Below are positions 27,548 through 37,045 of a stretch of 64,000 bases of DNA, piece by piece. The DNA is from Pseudoips prasinana. Its lineage: Eukaryota > Arthropoda > Insecta > Lepidoptera > Nolidae. The position numbers and the translations under genes are program-made. The stretch is taken from the NCBI GenBank assembly GCA_951640165.1, contig OX621234.1:67001-131000 (forward strand), read 5' to 3'. The notes below the pieces were generated by a model. The model had not been told where the DNA came from. It saw only the letters and a program-made list of their open reading frames with translations, and did no database searches. Every line of letters begins with the position of its first letter. Position 1 is the first letter of the stretch.

Positions 27548-29683
27548 ATCGGTCATCACACCCTCCTCCTCCACAGCCGCCGAGGTCCCAGCTACTGGGG
27601 TGGCGGTGGCAGCGACGGGCCGGGTCGGCGCCTGCGCTTTGCCCTTCTTAAGGGGAGGAATACAATTCCTCCCCTTCATAATGTGGCCCGCAGGGCGGCC
27701 ACTGGCGGCACACACCACGCAGTGCGGTGCGGTGGCCTCGCAGGAGGCGGCTTTGTGCCCCTCCTTGCCGCAGCGGTAGCAGCTGTCCGTCCTGTCGACA
27801 CTGGACGGACAGAGGGCCCGGGTGTGACCGATGCCGAAGCACCGGTAACACCTCAACGGCGGGACCTCAAGGGCCCGGACCGCCGCCGAGCTGAACCCGA
27901 CGGCAAGCCGTCCCTTCTCGAGGACGGCTTTGGCAGCGGCGACTGGGCACTCCAGGCGAATTGCGCCCATGCCGCCGCGCCCGGGCCTGATGCCCCCGCC
28001 CTGCACCGCTGCGACTGCGCAGCCACCTATGGCTGCGACCGCCGCTACCACCTCCTCCTTGGTGACGGAGTCGTCCAGGTCCTTCACCTCGAAGGCCGCC
28101 GACTTCACCGGCCTGGCCACCTTCGCGTCGTCCGCAATGACCTCTTGCAGCTTTGCTGCGAAGAGGTCAGCGTTTTTCCCGCCCTCGGCACCCGGGAACT
28201 CGAAGATTCGGGCCCCAGTCTGTGTCCGGCGGCATGAGACTTTACCGATCCCCAATTTGGTGGGATCGGCATTTGCATGCGCCCGCACCATTATGGACGC
28301 GTACGTCTCATCCCGCTCCGCGGCCTTTGCGGTGAGCGTCACCACGACGGCCGCGGTCTTGGGAGGAACTAGGTTCCTCTTGGCACCGGCTGGGGGCGAA
28401 CCCTTTCCCTTTCCCTTGCCAGTCGACGACTGACCGGCAGGGGTGGTGGCGGAGACGGCTGGAGCTGGAGGGGTGCTCTTCCCCTTCCCTTTCCCTTTCC
28501 CCTTCCCGTTGCCAGTCGGCTGCGACTGGCTGGGAGTGGTGGTGGCGGGGATGGCAGGGACGACAGCTGCCGTCCTTTTGCCCTTGCCCTTCCCCTTACC
28601 GACCACCTTCGTCCAGCCCTGCTGGCTGGTCGGGGTGGTGGAGGGGAGAAGGGCGTCCTCCCTCTGGGAGGTTTCCACCCGTTCCTCTCGCCTCTTGTCC
28701 GCCGCAAGCGGCGGTCGGAGGCGTTTCTCCGGTAGGAGCCGGTCCTCGATGCCCGCTAGGCAGGCTCTGACAAATGTCCTCTGCTCCGCCATAGCCTTGC
28801 GGAGGATTTCCTCCAGGCCGGAGGAGGGAGCGAGGACCTCTGCCGCAGGTCTGGGCTCGGCTTGCGACGGCCGGGCCGTGGCTTCAGCCAGCTTCAGGTG
28901 CAGCTGGCTGACCTCCGACTGCAGGCGATCCACTTTCGCCTGCAGTTGCCGCGACTCGTCGCTGGCCTTGCGGTTTACCAGCTCCGCGACGATTTCGCGA
29001 AGACTAGCGGCCCGGCATTTCAGGGACTTTTGAAAAGTCCCCTTTAGGTGGGAGGACTTGGCGGCGACCTCCACGATCGCCTCCTCGTCCTCCAAGGCCA
29101 TCCTCTCCAATTCGGCCAGGGAGTGGTCTGCGTACAAGACGCGGGACGCACCGTACCCGGCCTTGGCACGAGCGACGCGCGCCCGCTCCTCCTTGGCCGC
29201 AATTCGCTCCTCCAGCTCCTGTTGGAGCTGCTCCCGCTGAGCCAGGTCCAACTGGCGTTGGGCGTCTGCCAAACCCACGTTGTGGATGTCCGCCGCTTTC
29301 GTCGCCTTTTTTGCCTTCGGTTTGTTCTTTTCGGAACCCGAGGCCGAGGATCCATCCGACCCGTGCCTGAGGTACGCCTTCCGTTTTCCCGATGCCGATC
29401 GCGACCGAGAAGCCTCGATCACCATCACATCCGACGCAATGGATTCATTTTCGGAGTCCGACAATGAGTCCACTCTCCCTCCGTAGAAGGTCCTCCCTTC
29501 ATCCGACGCTAAGGAAGCGTCGCGTTGGCCCTGAGAAGGGCCTTTTGGTTGGCCCTGAGAAGGGCCTTTGGGTTGGCCCTGAGAAGGGCCTTTGGGTTGG
29601 CCCTGAGAAGGGCCTTTGGGTTGGCCCTGAGAAGGGCCTTTTTTCACGAAATGCCCGAGGGCATCCCGCGCAGGTTTCGGCAT
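27545..29683 (-). CDS. Unit 4 ORF1 (712 aa), uninterrupted
   Basis: ATG at 29683 (MPKPARDALGHFVKKGPSQGQ). It has five GPSQGQ units, the most in the window, then the Ser/Lys region, coiled coils, the Gly-Lys-rich stretch and three zinc knuckles (CYRCFGIGHTRALC, CYRCGKEGHKAASC, CVVCAASGRPAGH). It ends TAA at 27545, overlapping the ORF2 ATG. No stop or frameshift is visible, so it could make a full gag-like protein. Confidence 0.92.
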   Translation of the reverse strand: MPKPARDALGHFVKKGPSQGQPKGPSQGQPKGPSQGQPKGPSQGQPKGPSQGQRDASLASDEGRTFYGGRVDSLSDSENESIASDVMVIEASRSRSASGKRKAYLRHGSDGSSASGSEKNKPKAKKATKAADIHNVGLADAQRQLDLAQREQLQQELEERIAAKEERARVARAKAGYGASRVLYADHSLAELERMALEDEEAIVEVAAKSSHLKGTFQKSLKCRAASLREIVAELVNRKASDESRQLQAKVDRLQSEVSQLHLKLAEATARPSQAEPRPAAEVLAPSSGLEEILRKAMAEQRTFVRACLAGIEDRLLPEKRLRPPLAADKRREERVETSQREDALLPSTTPTSQQGWTKVVGKGKGKGKRTAAVVPAIPATTTPSQSQPTGNGKGKGKGKGKSTPPAPAVSATTPAGQSSTGKGKGKGSPPAGAKRNLVPPKTAAVVVTLTAKAAERDETYASIMVRAHANADPTKLGIGKVSCRRTQTGARIFEFPGAEGGKNADLFAAKLQEVIADDAKVARPVKSAAFEVKDLDDSVTKEEVVAAVAAIGGCAVAAVQGGGIRPGRGGMGAIRLECPVAAAKAVLEKGRLAVGFSSAAVRALEVPPLRCYRCFGIGHTRALCPSSVDRTDSCYRCGKEGHKAASCEATAPHCVVCAASGRPAGHIMKGRNCIPPLKKGKAQAPTRPVAATATPVAGTSAAVEEEGVMTD

Positions 29684-29845
29684 GCCGAACAAAGCAGTAT
29701 CGCAGCACTCAAGGCAAATAGTCGCTACGATGCACAGTGCACTTTAGCCGTACCCAGTCTGCCACTCCGTTACGGTGGTCAGAACTGGGACGTTTCTGGG
29801 GAACGCGACGTGGACGCAAGCACTGTGGGGTGGTTCCCCATCCCC
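29684..29845 (-). promoter_or_regulatory. SART-like 5' UTR (unit 4)
   Basis: It carries the conserved hairpin at 29753-29789 and the block GGAACGCGACGTGGACGCAAGCAC shared (in parts under 20 nt) with the other units. The 5' end is close to GGTTCCCC at 29832-29839, just before the telomeric units. Confidence 0.6.
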
Positions 29846-29884
29846 AACCTAACCTAACCTTTTTTTTTTTTTTTTTTTTTTTTT
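29846..29884. repeat. Unit 4/5 junction: AACCTAACCTAACC plus 25-nt poly(T)
   Basis: Three telomeric pentamer units (29846-29859), then T at 29860-29884. This is the same polarity as the other array junctions. Confidence 0.88.
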
Positions 29885-30206
29885 GTTTGCGCTGAGAAAA
29901 AATGCGTTACGCATACCCGCCCATTGGGGGATGGACGGGTTATGTGGGACTCTCCGGCTACTCCGGCATACCCACTAAAATAACCCAGCGGCACTCCCGC
30001 ATCGTCTATTTGGAGGAGGACTGGGAAACCGGCACAGCCTTTACGTCCAGTCCCCCACCGACGACCGCCCGCCTTTACAGCGGGGCCCGCACGCCCCTCC
30101 CTAAGTAGAGGGGCCCGGGAACGACCTTGAGTGCTGGGCCGTTCCCGCCCGACGAGGGTAGTGATTAGTGCAATGCGAGCGAAGGCGCCCCCGCGCCTGT
30201 CGCCCG

Positions 30207-33200
30207 CTAATCACCACCAGAAGGAGGGAGGCGACGATCGTACAACCGCCGTCTCCCATCCCTTCTTCGCCTGCGGAGCGGCGGCGCGAGAGGATCATCC
30301 TCCCGCGCGCGCTCCGCCGCCTCCTTTTGCGACATGACATTCTCGCAAAAGGAGGCAACCGCCGCCCAAGCCTCCTCACTCCCCAGCATGGAGTTGACCA
30401 CACTGGGAAGTGAGAGGTCCTGCCCGACCACATCAGTCAGGGCACGGCGCAGCTCAGCCCAGGCTGGGCACACCTCGAGGGTGTGCTGCGCCGTGTCCTC
30501 CGCGGCTCCACAATCTTGGCACGCCGGGGTTTCCTCCCTCTGAATCCGATGCAGGTGCGTTCCGAAGCAGCCATGCCCGGACAACACCTGCACCAGACGG
30601 AACGAGAGGAAATCGTGGGGCCGCTCGAGCCAGTCCCGTAGGACTGGACCGAGGGCGTCCAGCGTCCGGCGTCCAAAGGTGGCGGAGGCGAGGTCCCGTG
30701 CCCAGTGCAGGACGATGGCGTCCCTCGCCTCCCGCCGCACGGCATCCCGCTCTTGCGCGGCGGGGCGCTCACCCAGCGCCCTACGCCGCGCCGCCCATTC
30801 GTACACTCTGGCGAGCACCCATGCCTCCAATTCCCATGGAGGGGTGCCGGCCAGAGCGCACGCCGCCGCAAAACCCACTGAGCGGTAGGCCCTCGCCACC
30901 CGCTGTGCAATGGCCCGTTGGGGCCTGCGGATGGCGGTTGCATTCTCCCTCCTGTGGAGAGAGTCCGCCCAGATGGGTGCCCCGTATAGGGCCATGCTCT
31001 TCAGGATGCCGGCATAGAGGCGCCGGCATCGCTCCTTGGGCCCTCCCAGGTTTGAGAGGAGCCATGAGAGGGCGTCCGCGGCTTTCAGCAGGCGCGTCGA
31101 CAGCCCGCTGAAGTGCGGGCCGAAGCGCCACCTGCTGTCCAGCACGAGGCCCAGATACTTCATCTGGGCCCCGACCCCTATCCGGACGCCCTCCACCACG
31201 ATGTGGGCGTCAGGAGGGCAGCGCTGCCGAGGCCCGTGAAAGAACACGGCCTCGGTCTTGTTCAGCGCTACCCTCAAACCAAGCTGGCGGATCCTACCTG
31301 CCACTAAGGATCCGCCAGCTGAGGCCAAACAGGCCGCCTCTCCAAAGTCCCTCCCCCGGGCAACGAGGAGAGTGTCATCCGCGTAGCAGATGACACTCGT
31401 GCCCTGGAGGAGGGTGCCCCGCAGGAGCCAATCGAATCCGATGTTCCACAAGAGGGGCCCTAGCACCGAACCCTGTGGAACACCGGACTTCGCGCCGTAG
31501 CGCCTGATCCTGGCCGTCCTGTCCGCCAGGAGGACCTCCCGGTCCTCCAGGTAGTTGGCCAGGATCGCCCGCAGATATTGGGGCACTCCGTGGTACCGGA
31601 GTGCCTCCAATATGGTCGAGTGGGGCACGGAGTTGAACGCGTTGGCGATGTCGCACGACACCGCCAACACTCCGTCCCCAGCCTCGACCGCCTCCTGAAC
31701 GTGGCCCCTGAGTAGGGCCACCGCGTCGACCGTCGAACGCCCTTGTCGAAACCCGAACTGGGCGTCCGACAGGTCCGGCCCTACCTCCCGCAAGTGACTG
31801 CTAAGCCGGGTGGCGAGGATTCCCTCGAACAGTTTACCGACCTCATCGAGCAGAACGATGGGCCGGTATGCCGAGGGGGAGTCCACCGGGCGTCCCTCCT
31901 TCCGGAGCAGGCAAAGCTGCCCCTCCTTCCATAGTTTCGGGAACCTACCAGCCGTCAGGCACGCGCTGAAGAGGTCCCGAAACCTCTGCTCCATTAGGGA
32001 CGCCGCGATGGCCACCACCCGTGCGGGGTCGCCATCCGGTCCAGGGGCCGTCTTCTTCGCGCGGAGGGAAAGAACCCCCGCGCCAAATTCCTCCGCCGAT
32101 ACCGAAGGGACCTCCTCCGCCGGCGAAGCCGCCACCCCCCCCAGTGGGGGGTTCATCGTTGGTGGGGTGAATTCGGTCCTGGGCGGAAACAGTGACCAAA
32201 CCACCCCATCCAGCAACGCCGGCTCTAGGGTCTCCGCTAATGGGGGACCGTAAGGGCGCAGCTGACTCCGCGCCAGCTTATACGGCCTCCCAAACGGATC
32301 CCTGTCGAGGCCCTCCAGCATCTCGGCCTTTGCCGAGTCCTCGGCGGCGCACATTGCCGACTTGAGGACCGTCTTTGCCTCTACGTAAGAGGCGTAGAGG
32401 CGGTCCTCCTCGGCCTGACATCGGCTGGTGCGCCGCCGACTCCGCGTGTAGGCCCTCCTGGCCTCCACGCACGCCGCCCGGAGCCCCGCCAGCTCCACCG
32501 TCCACCAATAAACGGCGCGACGGGGAGGCGGACGGCGAGACCGAGGCATGCTAGAGTTGCACACCTCGGTCAGGGACCTCCGGAGCTGAACCGCTGCGGC
32601 TTCCACGTCCTTGCCCTCCACAGGGGGCGAGAGCCAGTCCTCGAGGAACGCTGCCTCCAGGGCTGCCTCCGGGTCCAGGCGGGTGAGAGCCCACCGCGGG
32701 AAGGGAGATTGGCCCGAGCGGGCCATCCCCCGCGGGCTCTGGGTGGAGATGTCGAACCGCACATATCGGTGGTCCGACAGGGTCTCCACCATCTCCACCC
32801 GCCAGTTCACGACGCGTGTGGCTAGCACAGGGGTGGCGAACGACACGTCCACCACTGACCCTCCCTGTTGCCGCACACACGTCTGAACATCCCCCCTGTT
32901 TAGCAGGGACACGCCGCACGAGGCCGCCCAAAATTCGACGGCGCGCCCCCGGACGTTGCAGGACGCCGCTGGGTTGCCCCAGGCCACCGACTTGGCGTTC
33001 AGGTCGCCCAACACTACGACCTGACGTGGTGCCGCCCTCCCGACGACTGCCGTAAGGACCTCGAGAAAATTCTCGAAGTCCCTTAGAGGGCGGTTTGGGG
33101 AGAAATAGACCCCGACCAGGGCTATTTCTCCCCACGCGGCGGCCACGTATCCCGGACCCCTCTCTAAAAGCGAGAGGGGAGGGGAGTCCGTGGCAGGCCG

Positions 33201-33377
33201 CGACACCAACGCCACCAAGCCGTCTCGATCACCCAGCCAACGACCAGGCACCGAGTACGGCTCGGCGACCACCGCCACGTCCACCAACCACTCGGCCACA
33301 GTCTGCATCAGCAGATCCTGGGCCGCTCTGCAGTGGTTGGTGTTCGCCTGGAGGATGCGATGTTCGACTCTACCCAT
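30207..33377 (-). CDS. Unit 5 ORF2: complete endonuclease-RT (1056 aa)
   Basis: The only uninterrupted SART-like ORF2 in the window. It starts at ATG 33377 within TAATG. AP-endonuclease domain, about residues 1-230: QANTNH, VAEPYS, GDLNAKSVAWGNP near 122, LSDHRYVRFD near 200. Linker KKTAPGPDG, then RT with YRPIVLLDE, FGFRQGRST, NAFNSVP, GVPQGSVLGPLLWN and CYADD near residue 664 (31374-31386). A C-terminal CCHC motif lies near 950-972 (CQDCGAAEDTAQHTLEVC). By family knowledge it would nick TTAGG repeats and prime reverse transcription there. Its own upstream ORF1 is broken by a LINE, so any mobility would need ORF1 from another copy. A single change, SCDIANAFN for SFDIANAFN, may weaken the RT. 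Confidence 0.93.
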   Translation of the reverse strand: MGRVEHRILQANTNHCRAAQDLLMQTVAEWLVDVAVVAEPYSVPGRWLGDRDGLVALVSRPATDSPPLSLLERGPGYVAAAWGEIALVGVYFSPNRPLRDFENFLEVLTAVVGRAAPRQVVVLGDLNAKSVAWGNPAASCNVRGRAVEFWAASCGVSLLNRGDVQTCVRQQGGSVVDVSFATPVLATRVVNWRVEMVETLSDHRYVRFDISTQSPRGMARSGQSPFPRWALTRLDPEAALEAAFLEDWLSPPVEGKDVEAAAVQLRRSLTEVCNSSMPRSRRPPPRRAVYWWTVELAGLRAACVEARRAYTRSRRRTSRCQAEEDRLYASYVEAKTVLKSAMCAAEDSAKAEMLEGLDRDPFGRPYKLARSQLRPYGPPLAETLEPALLDGVVWSLFPPRTEFTPPTMNPPLGGVAASPAEEVPSVSAEEFGAGVLSLRAKKTAPGPDGDPARVVAIAASLMEQRFRDLFSACLTAGRFPKLWKEGQLCLLRKEGRPVDSPSAYRPIVLLDEVGKLFEGILATRLSSHLREVGPDLSDAQFGFRQGRSTVDAVALLRGHVQEAVEAGDGVLAVSCDIANAFNSVPHSTILEALRYHGVPQYLRAILANYLEDREVLLADRTARIRRYGAKSGVPQGSVLGPLLWNIGFDWLLRGTLLQGTSVICYADDTLLVARGRDFGEAACLASAGGSLVAGRIRQLGLRVALNKTEAVFFHGPRQRCPPDAHIVVEGVRIGVGAQMKYLGLVLDSRWRFGPHFSGLSTRLLKAADALSWLLSNLGGPKERCRRLYAGILKSMALYGAPIWADSLHRRENATAIRRPQRAIAQRVARAYRSVGFAAACALAGTPPWELEAWVLARVYEWAARRRALGERPAAQERDAVRREARDAIVLHWARDLASATFGRRTLDALGPVLRDWLERPHDFLSFRLVQVLSGHGCFGTHLHRIQREETPACQDCGAAEDTAQHTLEVCPAWAELRRALTDVVGQDLSLPSVVNSMLGSEEAWAAVASFCENVMSQKEAAERAREDDPLAPPLRRRRRDGRRRLYDRRLPPSGGD

Positions 33378-33975
33378 TAATCGGTCATCGCACCCTCCTC
33401 CTCCACAGCCGCTGAGGTCCCAGCTACTGGGACGGCGGTGGCAGCGACAGGCCGGGTCGGCGCCTGAACTTTGCCCTTCTTAAGGGGAGGACTGCAATTC
33501 CTCCCCTTCATTATATGGCCCGCAGGGCGGCCACTGGCGGCACAAACTGCGCAGTGCGGCGCGGCGGCCACGCAGGAGGCGGATTTGTGGCCCTCCTTGC
33601 CGCAGCGGTAACAACTGTCCGTCCTGTCGACAGTGGACGGACAGAGGGCTCGGGTGTGGCCAATGCCGAAGCACTTGTAGCACCGCAGTGGCTGGTCCTC
33701 GAGTGCCCGGACCGCACCCGAGCTGAAGCCGACGGCTAGCCGTCCCTTTTCAAGGACGGCTTTGGCAGCGGCGACTGGGCACTCTAGGCGAATGGTGCCC
33801 ATGCCGCCGCGCCCGGGCCTGATGCCCCCGCCTTGTACCGCTGCGACTTCGCAGCCCCCTATGGCTGCGATTGCTGCCACCACCTCCTCCTTGGTGACGG
33901 AGTCGTCCAGGTCCGTCACCTCGAAGGCCGCCGACTTCACCGGCCTCGCCACCTTCGCCGAGTCTGCGATGACCT
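33377..33975 (-). pseudogene. Unit 5 ORF1, C-terminal part (three zinc knuckles)
   Basis: About 197 codons from VIADSAKVARPV to TAA 33377, with CYKCFGIGHTRALC, CYRCGKEGHKSASC and the third Cys/His motif. The rest of this ORF1 lies beyond the inserted LINE at 39041-40009; the reading frame matches on the two sides. It is colinear and nearly identical with 18377-18960 of unit 3. Confidence 0.9.
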
Positions 33976-34167
33976 AAGTCATAAGTCATAAGTCATTTAT
34001 TTCATTACAAATACATTTGTGTTGAAAATTTTAAAGCTAAATTTACAAATTAAAATTACATAATTACATTACACTATTATCAATTTTATATTATTATTAA
34101 CCATTAATTACATTATTATCAATTTTATATTATTATGTTCATACCATTTCATTATATAATTAGGAAG

Positions 34168-37043
34168 TCATTTGTCATGTATAAATTCTTGTACACTATA
34201 AAAGCCTTTCTTCAATAAATAGTTTTTTAATTTGTCCCTGAATATATTTGGTCGATATATGCTTTTAAATTCTAAAGGCAACTTATTATATAATTTGACC
34301 GATTGTACTCTCGAGCTGTGTTGAACCACATTAAGTTTGGCTTGGAACAATGAAGGTATGTCCTTTCTACGAGTTTGCTCTCTAATTTGTCTTTCCTCAA
34401 CATTTTCAAATTTGAGTAGATTTTTTACAAAGCCTGTTAATAAAACTAATATGTATAAGCACGGGGCAGTCAAAATTTCTAGCTTAATAAAATATTCTCT
34501 GCATGAATCCATTTGCTGCAAGCGGAGCATTGTTCTTATCGCTCTTTTTTGTAAAACAAACACTGACTGGATGTTGTAGTTGTAACTATTGCCCCAGAAT
34601 TTGATGCTATATCGGAGCTTCGACTCAACCAGAGCAAAATAAACCAGCTTGAGTTGAGCCAAGCTGAGTTCGTCTCTCAAATTACGAATAGCATAGCATG
34701 CAGAACTAATTGCTTTCGTTATGGATGATGTTTCCAATTTCCAATTCAGCAAAGCGTCAATATGTACTCCTAAGAACTTAACATTATCAACTACATCTAC
34801 TTTATCTCCACAAGACACTACTTGAAGACTGTTTTTATTTCTTACTGTAGTTTTGAACAGCATACATTTCGTTTTATTTACGTTAAGTTTCAGATTATTA
34901 GAGCCAAACCATTTCTCAAAAGCTTTTACGACCGCGTTTACCTTAGATTCTAAATCAGTTATTGTATCTGCAGATATTATAGCATTTGTATCATCTGCAA
35001 ATATAATAAGTTTGATATCGGGTATTTGTGATTTTATGTATTCAGTCAGGTCATTCAGGAATAAAATAAAGAAAATTGGTCCCAGGATAGAGCCCTGAGG
35101 TACTCCACGGAAAACTGTAATTAAGTTTGATATGTAAACGTTTTCTTCATCATTTACTATAGTTTTGATTTCTACATACTGTCTTCTGTTATGCAAATAT
35201 GAACTGAAAAGTTTTAGTACATTTTCTCGAATACCATAGTGTTCTAACTTTGACAACAGGATATTGTGATCGACGGTATCAAATGCAGAACTCAAATCTA
35301 AAAAGATGCCTGCCACTTTATGCCTGTCATTTAATTTACAGACAACCTCGTCCACTAAAGCTTCAATAGCATCAGTGGTGCCTTTAGTTTTTTGGTATCC
35401 AAATTGCTGACAGTTTAAAATATTTTGAGTGTTTATATGTTTCAAAAGCCTATCTTTCATTATTTTCTCAAAAATCTTGGACAAAACGGGTAGCAAGGAG
35501 ATTGGTCTATAGTTGCCGGCCTCTGTTTTTGACCCTTTTTTAAATATTGGGATAACACGGGCGATTTTAAATTGTTCAGGAAACAGGCCAACCTCAATGC
35601 ACTCATTGTAAAACAAAGCTAAAGGTGTTGCAAACAGGTCAATATTATCTTTGATGATAGCAAGAGGAATTTCATCATGACCAACTGCAGATTTGTTTAC
35701 CATTTTCTTAACTATATTTAGTACTTCTAAAGGAGTGACTAAGTCAAAATGCATGCTTTCTTCTATTCTGGTAATATTGTCAGTCAAAAATGTCAAAGCC
35801 TGATTGTGGTCACACGCCCTCAGGCATACACTGTTGTCAAATGTTTTAGAAAAAATGTTAGCAACTTCTAGAGGATTACTGATTACTTTATTGTCAATTT
35901 TAAGAAGAATTTGTTCATGGTCATAGTTTTTGGTATTATTACGTCGTCTATTTACTATTTTCCAAATTTCTTTACTAGAATCTGATGCCTTATTTATTTG
36001 GTTTCTAACATCGTTCCTTTTAGCATGATTTACTACTCTTCTATACATTTTAATGTATCTATTACGATATTCAATAATCGTTTTTTCGCATTTAATCTTA
36101 TCTATAGGGTTAAGAAACCGTTTAACTTTGCTAGCCACTCTTATTCCCTTGGATACCCAGTTTGAAAGCCGTTTTCTTTTGATATTCATTTTAAGTTTAG
36201 TTTTTTTGAAAGTCGAAGAATGCATATTTCTTAATTGTCCTATAAAAGTATTAATACCAGAGCTCCAATTTGTATACAATAACTTTTTCCTGAATTTAAT
36301 TTTGTTTTTTGAATTATATATCCGTTTGTAAAAACGGATGTAAATCGGTTCGTTTTTATATGCGACTTTTTCTAAATAGATGGAACAAAATAATCCTGCA
36401 TGTCCATCCGCCAGCCCATTATGGTCAACACTAGTATTTTTTACAGAATAGTCAGGTAAATTAGTCAAAATATTGTCTATGCACGATTGTGATTGATTCC
36501 TTATAAATGTCGGAGAGTTAATTAGGTACCTGAAGTTATAACAAGTTAACAGTGATATAAAAGTATTTTGCCTTATGTCATCTTTTAGTAAATTAATGTT
36601 AAAGTCACCACAAATTATACACTGTTTATTGAAGAAATACAGTAATAGTTTTTCTAATCTATCCATAAAATTTTCAAAATTACTATTTTCAGGAGGCCTG
36701 TAACAACAAATTATATATACATTTGTGATAGCATCTTTTACCCCACACACTTCAAAACAGTTGCTTTTGTATAACTGTTCACATATTTGAACCTCGTCTA
36801 CTTTAATATTGTCCAGAGATAAAATTAAGGAACCTCCTCTGCCCCTTTTAGGTCTGGTATTGTATGAACCCATCTTGTAATTATTAAAATTAAAATATTT
36901 CGCTGAAATTTCATTCAAAAAATGTTCAGTTATACAAATGAAGTTAATTTCTTTTGAACATTCACTAAGATAAATTTCCAGTTCATCTTTTTTATTATTG
37001 ATACCACATAGATTTTGATGGAAAATGTTAATAGTAGTACAAT
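34168..37043 (-). CDS. CR1-like LINE ORF2: endonuclease and reverse transcriptase
   Basis: An open frame of more than 950 codons ending at 34168. Endonuclease motifs start near 37000 (FHQNLCGINNK, CITEHFLNE), then CYRPPENSNF, GDFNINLL (near 36600) and SCIDNILTN. The SDH-type box reads ADGHAGLF, which looks altered. RT motifs: YRPISLLPVLSKIFEK, FGYQKTKGTTDAI, FLDLSSAFDTVDH, GVPQGSILGPIFF, IIFADDTNAI (near 34970-35000). The C-terminus ends KGFYSVQEFI. The first ATG lies after the start of the endonuclease and the frame overlaps the end of ORF1, so translation must start by reinitiation or recoding, or an upstream indel has removed a start. Confidence 0.88.
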
Positions 37044-37045
37044 GT

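Larger units (their letters stand above)
20616..29845 (-). mobile_element. Unit 4: chimeric SART-like element (ORF1-EN-ORF1-EN-RT)
   Basis: In sense order: 5' UTR, full ORF1 (29683-27545), ORF2 endonuclease (27547-26227), then an abrupt join at about 26226 to the middle of another ORF1 (26226-24779). Its ORF2 (24781-20969), 3' UTR and poly(A) follow. There is one telomeric flank at each outer end and none at the internal join. The ORF2 of the downstream copy is broken by a 640-bp LINE insertion at 22751-23390. Confidence 0.85.
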
